Shown: positions 8,074 to 16,228 of the stretch, piece after piece
Position numbering within the stretch: the first letter of the stretch is position 1
Layout: the number at the start of each line of letters is the position of its first letter
Assembly: GCA_027485165.1 (NCBI GenBank)
Contig: JAIXRN010000002.1
Span: 1-38,670 of the forward strand
Source of the DNA: Rubrivivax sp.
Lineage (GTDB): Bacteria > Pseudomonadota > Gammaproteobacteria > Burkholderiales > Burkholderiaceae_C
Length of the DNA stretch: 38,670 bases
Direction: 5' to 3'
Program-made: the position numbers and the translations under genes
The notes under the pieces: model-generated
Told to the model about the DNA's origin: nothing
Database searches by the model: none
Seen by the model: only the letters and a program-made list of their open reading frames with translations

Positions 8074-9162
8074 CTAGAACAGTTCGACGTCGCTGTCGCG
8101 CACGTCTTCGCGCAGCAAACCGGCGGCCACCAGGGCGGCGTGTTCGTGCACCTGGTTGCGGCCCTGCTGCTTAGCCACGTAGACAGCCTGGTCGGCGCGT
8201 TCGAAGGCGGCGCTGGGGGTGTCGGACACCCTTACCTGCGTGAAGCCGGCACTGACGGTGATGCGGCCGGCGCGCGGGAAGTTGAAGCCCTGGACCTGGG
8301 TGCGCAAGCGCTCGAAAGCGACGGCGGCGTCGGACGGGCTGACGCAACGCATCAGCACCACGAATTCCTCGCCGCCGAAGCGGTAGAGCTGGTCGTCGAA
8401 GCGGAAGCTGTTGCGCATCAGGCGCGCCACCAGCAGCAGCACTTCGTCGCCGATCAGGTGGCCGTGCTCGTCGTTCACGCGCTTGAAGTGGTCGATGTCG
8501 ATCACCCCCAGCCAGGCCGACATGCCCTGCCGTCCCCGGCGCGACCCGGGCGGCGTGGTGGCGTCCAGCTCGGCCAGGGACTGCGGGCTGGGCACTTCCG
8601 GCGGCTGCGTGAGGCTGCCCGACAGGCGCATGAAGCTTTCGTCGAAGGTCTTGCGGTTCAGCAGGCCCGTCAAGGTGTCGCGTTCGCTGTAGTCCAGCAG
8701 GCCCAGCACGTTGCCATACAGCCGCAACACGCTGCTGACCAGGCGTTGCTCGGCCGGGCCCAGGGCCTGGGCGGTCTGGACTTCCAGCACGCCCACGACC
8801 TGGCGGTCGCTGGCCAGCGGGAAGTGCATGCAGCAGCCCCCGCCAATGCCGTCGCTGGCCTGCACCACCAGCCGCTGCTGCAGGCATTGCAGCCGGGCCG
8901 GGTGGCTGTGCAGGAGCGGCAGGTCCGCCAGGGCCAGGCCCAGGCCATCGGACGCAGCGGCGGCGTCGTTCAGGCCCAGGCGGGCGCTGAGCCGCCAGCG
9001 TTCGTCGCCGCTGCCGCCGACGCAGCGCAGCACGGCCACGCTTTGCGGGCGCAGCAGGTCACGCAGTGCGCTGGCCAGGCTCACGTCCAGCAGGTCGCGG
9101 TCGCGGTGGCCGCTCAGGGTGGCCAATTGGTCGACCCACTGCGGGCTGGCTTGCAGGTCCAT
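8074..9162 (-). CDS. Diguanylate cyclase (GGDEF) with N-terminal GAF-like sensory region
   Basis: Makes the second messenger c-di-GMP from two GTP. From the ATG at 9162 it is 362 residues. Residues 1-150 look like a cytoplasmic GAF-type sensor (IGGGCCMHFPLASDRQVVGVLEVQ); no membrane segment is seen. The cyclase domain starts near DTLTGLLNRKTF and contains the signature GGEEF (263-267) and, five residues earlier, RFDD (254-257), which fits the RxxD product-inhibition site, so the enzyme should be active and feedback-controlled. A GTG start at 9183 would overlap the chpA stop by 4 bases (GTGA). I prefer the ATG because GGGGGGA lies upstream of it as a ribosome site. It shares strand and operon with the Pil-Chp genes, which is its main functional clue. 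Confidence 0.9.
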   Translation of the reverse strand: MDLQASPQWVDQLATLSGHRDRDLLDVSLASALRDLLRPQSVAVLRCVGGSGDERWRLSARLGLNDAAAASDGLGLALADLPLLHSHPARLQCLQQRLVVQASDGIGGGCCMHFPLASDRQVVGVLEVQTAQALGPAEQRLVSSVLRLYGNVLGLLDYSERDTLTGLLNRKTFDESFMRLSGSLTQPPEVPSPQSLAELDATTPPGSRRGRQGMSAWLGVIDIDHFKRVNDEHGHLIGDEVLLLVARLMRNSFRFDDQLYRFGGEEFVVLMRCVSPSDAAVAFERLRTQVQGFNFPRAGRITVSAGFTQVRVSDTPSAAFERADQAVYVAKQQGRNQVHEHAALVAAGLLREDVRDSDVELF

Positions 9163-9179
9163 CGCGCCTGTCCCCCCCG

Positions 9180-12100
9180 TCACGCCGGCGCGGCCGCGCG
9201 CGCAGCCTGTTCGGCACCGGTGTAGCGTGCCACCAGGGACAGCAGCAGCTCTTCCGAATACGGCTTGCCCAGGTAGTGGTCCACGCCCAGTTCCATGGCG
9301 TAGTCGCGGTGCTTCTGGGCGATGCGCGAGGTGATCATCACCACCGGCAGGCCTGCCAGCTTGGCGTCGGCGCGCACGTTGCGCAGCAGGTCGAAGCCGT
9401 CCATGCGCGGCATTTCGATGTCCGACAGCAGCACGGCCGGGCGTTCTTCGGCCAGCTTTTCCAGGGCTTCCAGGCCGTCCTTGGCCAGCACGACGCGGTA
9501 ACCCTCGCGCACCAGCAGGCGCTGGGTGACGCGGCGCACGGTCAGGGAATCGTCCACCACCATCACCATCGGCGCGCGCTGCGGCGCGGGGCTGTCGTCA
9601 CCGTCAGCACCTGCGGCAGCGCCCGGCTGGGGCGGCTGCTGGCGCATCAGGCGGCGCGCGGCGTCGGCATACACCGCCGCCAGGGCCACCGGGTTGTAGA
9701 TGAGCGACACCACGCCCGAAGGCAGCAGCGTCACCCCGGCCAGGCCGGGCAGGCGCGCCAGCTGCGGGCCGACGTTCTTCACCACCACTTCCTGGTTGCC
9801 GACGACTTCGTCGACGTGCAGGGCCACGCGCTGGGCCGCGCTGCGGATGATCACCACGTTTTGCGACCGCGAACGCGTCTCGCCGCGCTGCGCCGCCTGC
9901 AGCAGGGCCGGCAGCCAGAAGAAGGCCACCGACTCGTCGCCGAATTCGAAGTGCCCCTGTTCGTAGGCGTTGTCGATTTCGGCCGGCGCCACGCGGCGCA
10001 CCACTTCCACCAGGGTGGACGGCACGGCCACGCTGGTCACGCCGCAGCGCAGCATCACCACTTGCGTGACGGCCGTGGTCAGCGGCAGCAACAGCCGGAA
10101 ATGCGTGCCCTGGCCAGGCTGGCTGCGGATTTCGATGCGCCCGCCCATGGCGTTGACTTCTGCGCGCACCACGTCCATGCCAATGCCGCGGCCAGCCAGT
10201 TCGGTCACCGTGGTGGCGGTGCTGAAGCCGGGGGAAAAGATCAGCTGCGACAGCTCGTCGTCGCTGGCGTCCACGTCGGCCGCCAACAGGCCGCGTTCGA
10301 TGGCGCGCTGGCGGATGCGCGGTAGGTCCAGGCCGGCACCGTCGTCACCGAAGTCGATGGCCACTTCATTGCCCGACTGCGTCACCTGGATGCTGATCTG
10401 GCCTTCGGCCGCCTTGCCTGTGGAGCGCCGCTGTTCGGCCATTTCCACGCCGTGCGCCACGCAATTGCGCAGCAGGTGCTCAAAAGGCCCGGTCATGCGT
10501 TCCAACACGCCGCGGTCGACTTCGATCGCGCCGCCCACGATGTCCAGCCGCACTTGCTTGCCGGTTTCCTTCGCCGCCTGGCGCACCGTGCGGTACAGGC
10601 GGTCGGCCATGCTTTCGAATTCGACCATGCGCGTGCGCAGCAGGTCGTCCTGCAGTTCGCGCGTCAGCCGGGCCTGGGCAGCGAGTTCGTCTTCCGTGCT
10701 CTGCAGCGTGCGCTGCAGGCTGCGCTGCAGCGTGGCCACGTCGTTGACCGACTCGGCCATGAAGCGCGTGAGTTCCTGGAAACGCGTGAAGCGGTCCATC
10801 TCCAACGGGTCGAAGGCCTGCGAAGCCGCCTTGGCCTGTTCCAGGCGCGACGAGATCTGCGTTTCGGCCTGCAGTTCGATGTCGCGCAGCTGGCGGCGCA
10901 TGCGGTCCAGGCTTTCGGTCAGCTCGTGCAGGCTGCCCTGCAGGCTGCGCACGTCGGCGTCGATGCGGGCGCGCGTGATGCTCACCTCGCCCGCCTGGTT
11001 CACCAGCCGGTCCAGCAGGCCGGCGCGCACGCGGACGGCGCCGCTGCCGGCCGGGCTGCGTTCGGCCGCGGGCGGCGGCGGGGCTACAGCTGCGGCAACA
11101 GGGCGCTGGAAGCGTGCCCAGTCGATGCCGGGCGGTGCTGCCGGGTTGGCCGCAAGGCCCACCAGCGCGGACGATGCCAGCGCAGCCGCCAGGCCAGCGG
11201 CCGGGGCATCTGCCTGGGCCGGCGCTTCATGCCCTGCGGCGGCCTGTGCATCGGCTTGTGCATCGGCCGGCTGGGGCAGATCGCCTGCCTCGGCAGCGGG
11301 CGCCACCAGTGCTGGTGCTGCCGCCGTAAAGGAAGGGGCAGCAGAGGCTGCAGCGGGCTCGGCGGCTGCCCCTTCGCCCTTGTTTTCGGCTTTGTCTTCG
11401 GGCCTGGCTTCGGCCGTGGTGCCACCGTCGGGCGCGGCCAGGCGGGCAAAGGCCGCATCGGCCGGTGGCGCGTCTTGCGGCAGTGGGGCGCCGGCTGGGG
11501 CAGCCAGGGCGGGGGCCGGCAACACAGCAGCCGTTTCAGGCAGGTCAGCCGCGGCCGGGTCGCGCAGCCTGGCGAAGGCCACGGACATGTGGTCGGCCAG
11601 CGCCAGCAGCGGTTCGACGTCCTGAGGGCGCACGGCGTCGCTGGCCACCAGTTTTTCCACGGCCGATTCCAGCCGGTGCGCCATTTCGCCCAGCCGCATC
11701 GCGCCGGCCAGGCGCGCGCCGCCCTTGAAGGTGTGCAAGGTACGCATGCACGACGACGGCGAATCCCTGTCGGCTGGGTGTTCCAGCCAGTCGCGCAGGC
11801 GCGCCTGCAGCTGGGGCAGCAGTTCGTCGGCCTCTTCTTCGAAGATCGGGAACAGGTCGGGGTCGATCTGGTCTTCGGCGTCGAAGTCGTCTTCACTCAG
11901 CACCGCGGGCGCGGCGGCAGCCACCGGGGCCAGCGCCGGTTCAGCGGCGGCGGTATCGACCGTATCGGTCGCGTCGGCCGCGTCAGTCGCGTCAGTCGCG
12001 TCGGTCGCATCGGCCACGTTCGCCAGGTCGCCGGCCATGCTGTCGGCCGCCTCGGCCACAGGCAGGGGCTGTGGCAGCGGCCAGCGTTCGTGGTCTGCCA

Positions 12101-15100
12101 GGCGTTCCATCAGGGCAGGCGAAACCGGCCGCAGGAAGCCGGCAGCGAACTGGTGCAAGAGGCGTCGAATCTCGTCGGCGGCGTCGATGAACAGCTCGCC
12201 TTCGCCGTCGCGCCCCTGGCCCACAGCCTGCGAACGCATCAGCGCATGTTCCAGCGCCCGGGCCAGCGCCGACAGGTCGGTGTAGCCGACCGTGGCGGAA
12301 TTGCCGGCCAGCGAATGCGCCAGCGCGATGCTGCTGTCGGGCACGGCCTGGGTGTCGGATTCCAGCACCCACTCGGCCAGCTCCATCCCCAGCCGGCGCG
12401 ACAGTTCGTCGGCCTCGTTCAGGAAGATGTTGAACAGCGGGATGCTGATGCGCAGCGGCCCGATCACCTTGACCGGGTCTTCTGGCGGCGCCGCAGGTTC
12501 CTGGTCAGGGTCGGGGTCGGGGGCGACGTCCAGCCGGATGGGCAAGGCTGGCGCCACGGGGGCGGCCATGACCATCAGGGTGTCCAGGCCGGCCAGGCTG
12601 TCGTCTGTTTCAGCCGCAGGCGTGGCGGAAGGCTCGGGTTCAGCACCGGGCCCGGCTTCGCCGTCCAGCGTCAGGGGCAGGTCGGAAGCGATCAGCGGGG
12701 CGCTGGTGTCCAGCGGCGCGTCGTCCACGCCTGCGGGCACTTCGATTTCGGCCAGGTCCAGCACCAGTTCGTCGACACCGGGCAAGGCCGCGCGCGGCTG
12801 GCCCTCTGGCGGCAGTTCCACGGTGCCGGCCAGCGGCATGCGTTCGCTGGCGGGCGCGTCGTGGTCGGGCAGTTCGCCCGTCATCAGCAGCGCCGCCGGG
12901 GCAGCGTCGGCGCTGGCGGCTTCCGGGCTGCCCAGGCCGCCCAGGTCGAACTGGAAGGCCACGCGTTCGTCGCGCGCGGCGGGCAGGCCCAGGTCCAGGT
13001 CGGCTGCGCTGGGCAGGCCGGGCACGCGCAAGGCCAGTTCGGGCACGGCGCCGGGCGCTGGCGGGCGAGCATCGGCGTCGGCGTCAGCGTCGTCAGGCCC
13101 TTCGGTGTCGACGGTGGGTGCTGCAGGCTGGCTAGCCGTGGCAAGGGCGCTGGCCTCTTCGGGCGCGGCAGCAGCCGCTTGCGCTGGCGCGTCGAAGTGC
13201 AGTTCGAAGGGCAGCACCGGCGCATCCACCGGCAGTTCCGGGAAGCCCGGCGGCCGTGCGGTGGCGCCGCGGCCGGCGGGGTCATCGTCCACCAGCACGG
13301 CGTCGGCGTCATCGCCCAGCGGGCCGGGCGCAGCGGCGGTATCAGGCGCTGGCGGCGCGTCATCGGCCGGGGCCTGCGGCTGGGGGTCGAAGTGCAGGGC
13401 GAAGTCGGCGGCCGCCAGTTCGGCGGCCTCGGGCTGCGGCGCAGCGTCGGGCAGGCTGGGGTCTGACAGCTCGACCGGTTCGGACAGCTCGGGCAGGTCG
13501 AACAGCGGGGGAAAGTCGGGCAGCGTGGGCAAGCCCGACAAACCGGCCGGGGGGGCGGGGTCGATGGCTGCGGCTGCGACGGCTGACCCTCCGGTCGTGG
13601 TGTCGGTCGTGGTGTCAGCCGTGGTGTCGGCCGGCGTATCGGCATCCGGCACCCCGGCTTCCGGTTCAGCACCCGCGTCGGCCAGCGCTTCCTGCGCGGC
13701 CACTTCGCCCAACCGCAGGGCATCGGCCGCGGCCACCAGGGCAGCGGGGCTGTGGGCGCTGGCGTCGCCGCTGGCGATGGCGTCGGTCCAGGCCGCCAGG
13801 CTGGCCAGGGCCTGTTCGGTGAAGGCCTGCAGCGGCGCGTCCATCCGCACCGGCTGCATCGCCAGGCGGGCGTTGAAGAGCTGTTCGCAGGCCCAGGATG
13901 CTGCGCCAAAGTCCGTCAGGCCGACCATGCGGCCGCTGCCCTTCAGGGTGTGGAAGGCGCGCCGCAGTTGGGTCATGTCGGCAGCGGATTCGGGCTGGTC
14001 GGCCAGGCGGCGCAGGGCGTCGCCTGCGTCGGCCACAACTTCGCGCGCTTCTTCGATGAAGATCTCGCGCATTTCCAGGTCGTCTTCCAGGCCCGTGCTG
14101 CCGGGCGCGGCAGGCGCGTGCGGCGGTGGCACCGGGGCCGGGGGCAGGGGCGCGGGCTGCGGCACCTGGCCCAGGCCCAGCAGGCCCTGGGCCAGGTCCT
14201 GGCGCAGGGCACGGCGCGTGGCGGCGTCGCCCGCGCTGCGCAGCGCCACGCGGGCCCCGCCCAGCGTGCGGGCCAGTTCGGCCTCGTCGCCGGCCAGGGC
14301 CTGCTGTGCCAGGCGGTCCAGGCGCTGGGCCAGTTCTTCGTCCGACGGCGCCTGTTCGGGCCCGGCTTGCAGGTCGCGGGCCAGGGCCTGCACCTGATCC
14401 ACCAGGGGCAGGTCGGCGGGCACGTCGGCAACGGCCGGGGCCGGCCGATGCGGCTGGCCCATCACGGCGCTGAGCCTGCCGCTGCCCGCGTCGAACTGGA
14501 ACAGCTGCTTGGCCAGCTGCGGCTGCACGCTGAGCATGTCGATGAGGAAGCTCAAGGCGCCCAGGTTGTCGGCCAGGCGTTCGATCTCGCCCTGCGGCAG
14601 GCCGGCTTCGTTCTTGACCAGGGCGTCGATGTCGTCGCGCATGTGCAGCACGGCCTGCGAGGCCTGGCTCATGCCCAGCACCGACAGCACGCCCCGCATC
14701 GCCGACAGCTGCTGCGGCACCGGCACCAGCACCTGGCGGTCGTCGGGCTGGCGGAAGAACTGGTCGATGTGCTTTTCCACTTCCGACAACGAGGCGCGCA
14801 GTTCCTGCACCACGCTGCCCATGGTCTGGCGGTCGCTGACACGGCGGTACAGCTCTTCCATCCAGGCTTCCAGCGGATGCGGGTCACCGCCTTCGGCCAC
14901 GTCGTCGATGCGCTGGGCCAGGCGCCGCACGCGCGCCGGCAGCTCGGGGTGGTCGAAGTCGCCGTCTTCCAGGCAGGCGTCCAGGTACAGCAGCGCGGTG
15001 GCGGCTTCCATGGCCAGCGTGGGCGCGGGTTCGGATTCGGCTGCCACGGTGCGGTCAGCGGCGGCCACCAGGGCCTGGCCCAGGCTGTCTCCGGCCGGGA

Positions 15101-16226
15101 AGATGCGGCGCACGGAATCGTCGACCAGGGCAAAGCTTTCGCCCAGGTTGGCCAGGCGATGCAGTTCGCCGCCGGCCACGCCCGACCAGACGTCTTTGGC
15201 GGCGGCCACGCGCTTGCGCGCCAGCGCCAGCACCGCGGGGTCGAAGCGGCCCAGGCTGGGGGTGTCGTAGTCACTGGCGGCCAAGCCCGGGGGCTGCGGC
15301 CAGGTGCTGCGCACGGCGGCCAGGCGCGGGGCCGGGTGTTCGGCGTTGGGTGCCGCCGCCTGGTGGCAGAAGAACAGCAGGTCTTGCGCCAGCCGGTCGG
15401 ACAGCTCGTGCTGCCCGCGCACGTTCATGCGCAGCTGGGCCAACAGGCGCGAAGCGATGCGCTTGACGTGGACGTCGCTCTTCAGCAGCCCGCCAGCCTG
15501 GGCTTCGAACAGCGCCGAAGCCAGCTGCCAGAACGTGGCCAGCCGGCCGTCGGCAGCGCCGCTGCGCGACGCACCGGCGGCCAGGTCGGCGCAGAAGTCG
15601 CTCATGCGGGCCAGCACGCCGCTGTCGGGCTGGCGCATCAGGGCCAGCACGGCGCTTTCCATTTCGGCCCGTGCGCCTTCATCGGCTGCGCGCGGCTGGG
15701 CCGAGCGGTCGGCTGGCAGCGCATGCCAGGCCCATGAAACAGGCCACAGGTCGGCCGGGTGCACGCGGTCGGCGCCGGCCAGCTGCTGCGTGGCGCGGTA
15801 CTGCGGGAACAGCATCACCGGCGACACCGGCTTGCCCGCCAGCTGGCGGGCCAGGTAGTCCAGCAGCGCAAAGCTGTTGCGTTCAATGGTCTCCAGGGCC
15901 TGCGCGTTCAGCAGGGCCGGGCGCGCCACGATGCGCTGCAGTGCGGTTTCGCTGGCGCGCAGCACCTGGGCCAGCGCGGGCTGGTCCAGCATCGACATCG
16001 CGCCCACGGCCTGGTGCAGCTGGTGGCGGGCCGCAGCCAGGGGCGCGGGGTCGGCGCTATCCAGGTCGCTGCTGCCGATGGATTCGGCTTCGCGCAGGTA
16101 GCGGCGCAAGGACTTGTGCGCGGCTTCCAGCGTGCGGCGCAACTCGGGCTGCAGCCAGGCCAGGGCACTGAGGTCGTCGGCGGACGTCGCCTCAGCGGCG
16201 TCGGACAGGGACAGGTGGTCGCGCAT
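9180..16226 (-). CDS. chpA: Pil-Chp hybrid chemosensory histidine kinase (ChpA/PilL-type CheA)
   Basis: 2348-residue CheA-type kinase controlling type IV pili. Residues 1 to about 650 match the FimL-like N-terminal part of ChpA. Phosphotransfer domains follow with His759 (FHTLKGSGRMVG), His1304 (AHSLAGNSATVG, lacking the usual Lys) and His1498 (HTFKGGARLAG). These are separated by long linkers rich in Ala, Asp and Pro. From about 1730 come the dimerisation helices (LLDRLVNQAGEVSITRARID), then the ATPase domain with N-box HLLRNCVAHG, DFGDDGAGL and GRGIGMDVV, a CheW domain (about 2045-2190) and a C-terminal receiver with acceptor Asp2269 in LLSDIEMPRMDG. The P. aeruginosa homologue has a similar length. 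It begins 2 bases after the pilJ stop. Signals from PilJ should pass through it to PilG and PilH. Confidence 0.95.
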   Translation of the reverse strand: MRDHLSLSDAAEATSADDLSALAWLQPELRRTLEAAHKSLRRYLREAESIGSSDLDSADPAPLAAARHQLHQAVGAMSMLDQPALAQVLRASETALQRIVARPALLNAQALETIERNSFALLDYLARQLAGKPVSPVMLFPQYRATQQLAGADRVHPADLWPVSWAWHALPADRSAQPRAADEGARAEMESAVLALMRQPDSGVLARMSDFCADLAAGASRSGAADGRLATFWQLASALFEAQAGGLLKSDVHVKRIASRLLAQLRMNVRGQHELSDRLAQDLLFFCHQAAAPNAEHPAPRLAAVRSTWPQPPGLAASDYDTPSLGRFDPAVLALARKRVAAAKDVWSGVAGGELHRLANLGESFALVDDSVRRIFPAGDSLGQALVAAADRTVAAESEPAPTLAMEAATALLYLDACLEDGDFDHPELPARVRRLAQRIDDVAEGGDPHPLEAWMEELYRRVSDRQTMGSVVQELRASLSEVEKHIDQFFRQPDDRQVLVPVPQQLSAMRGVLSVLGMSQASQAVLHMRDDIDALVKNEAGLPQGEIERLADNLGALSFLIDMLSVQPQLAKQLFQFDAGSGRLSAVMGQPHRPAPAVADVPADLPLVDQVQALARDLQAGPEQAPSDEELAQRLDRLAQQALAGDEAELARTLGGARVALRSAGDAATRRALRQDLAQGLLGLGQVPQPAPLPPAPVPPPHAPAAPGSTGLEDDLEMREIFIEEAREVVADAGDALRRLADQPESAADMTQLRRAFHTLKGSGRMVGLTDFGAASWACEQLFNARLAMQPVRMDAPLQAFTEQALASLAAWTDAIASGDASAHSPAALVAAADALRLGEVAAQEALADAGAEPEAGVPDADTPADTTADTTTDTTTGGSAVAAAAIDPAPPAGLSGLPTLPDFPPLFDLPELSEPVELSDPSLPDAAPQPEAAELAAADFALHFDPQPQAPADDAPPAPDTAAAPGPLGDDADAVLVDDDPAGRGATARPPGFPELPVDAPVLPFELHFDAPAQAAAAAPEEASALATASQPAAPTVDTEGPDDADADADARPPAPGAVPELALRVPGLPSAADLDLGLPAARDERVAFQFDLGGLGSPEAASADAAPAALLMTGELPDHDAPASERMPLAGTVELPPEGQPRAALPGVDELVLDLAEIEVPAGVDDAPLDTSAPLIASDLPLTLDGEAGPGAEPEPSATPAAETDDSLAGLDTLMVMAAPVAPALPIRLDVAPDPDPDQEPAAPPEDPVKVIGPLRISIPLFNIFLNEADELSRRLGMELAEWVLESDTQAVPDSSIALAHSLAGNSATVGYTDLSALARALEHALMRSQAVGQGRDGEGELFIDAADEIRRLLHQFAAGFLRPVSPALMERLADHERWPLPQPLPVAEAADSMAGDLANVADATDATDATDAADATDTVDTAAAEPALAPVAAAAPAVLSEDDFDAEDQIDPDLFPIFEEEADELLPQLQARLRDWLEHPADRDSPSSCMRTLHTFKGGARLAGAMRLGEMAHRLESAVEKLVASDAVRPQDVEPLLALADHMSVAFARLRDPAAADLPETAAVLPAPALAAPAGAPLPQDAPPADAAFARLAAPDGGTTAEARPEDKAENKGEGAAAEPAAASAAPSFTAAAPALVAPAAEAGDLPQPADAQADAQAAAGHEAPAQADAPAAGLAAALASSALVGLAANPAAPPGIDWARFQRPVAAAVAPPPPAAERSPAGSGAVRVRAGLLDRLVNQAGEVSITRARIDADVRSLQGSLHELTESLDRMRRQLRDIELQAETQISSRLEQAKAASQAFDPLEMDRFTRFQELTRFMAESVNDVATLQRSLQRTLQSTEDELAAQARLTRELQDDLLRTRMVEFESMADRLYRTVRQAAKETGKQVRLDIVGGAIEVDRGVLERMTGPFEHLLRNCVAHGVEMAEQRRSTGKAAEGQISIQVTQSGNEVAIDFGDDGAGLDLPRIRQRAIERGLLAADVDASDDELSQLIFSPGFSTATTVTELAGRGIGMDVVRAEVNAMGGRIEIRSQPGQGTHFRLLLPLTTAVTQVVMLRCGVTSVAVPSTLVEVVRRVAPAEIDNAYEQGHFEFGDESVAFFWLPALLQAAQRGETRSRSQNVVIIRSAAQRVALHVDEVVGNQEVVVKNVGPQLARLPGLAGVTLLPSGVVSLIYNPVALAAVYADAARRLMRQQPPQPGAAAGADGDDSPAPQRAPMVMVVDDSLTVRRVTQRLLVREGYRVVLAKDGLEALEKLAEERPAVLLSDIEMPRMDGFDLLRNVRADAKLAGLPVVMITSRIAQKHRDYAMELGVDHYLGKPYSEELLLSLVARYTGAEQAARAAAPA
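11953..12015. repeat. Tandem 9-base repeat (7 units) inside chpA
   Basis: Seven imperfect units of the type GCGTCGGTC or GTATCGGTC lie head to tail in the linker between the phosphotransfer domains at His1304 and His1498. They encode a run of Asp-Ala-Thr triplets. Being a multiple of 3, copy-number change would keep the frame and alter only linker length. Confidence 0.85.
13594..13641. repeat. Tandem 12-base repeat (4 units) inside chpA
   Basis: Four imperfect units of GTCGTGGTGTCG type lie in another chpA linker, between the phosphotransfer domains at His759 and His1304. They encode a Thr/Asp-rich stretch (DTTADTTTDTTT). The frame is preserved on expansion or contraction. Confidence 0.8.
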
Positions 16227-16228
16227 CC

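Noticed and set aside
10452..13466. A 1004-codon open frame opposite chpA
   Set aside because: It is antisense to a clear multidomain kinase, its product is Gly/Arg/His/Gln-rich without motifs, and high GC content produces such frames. The same applies to long frames opposite the RND gene (1491-3980), the adaptor/OMF genes (4702-7419) and mpl (24772-26169).
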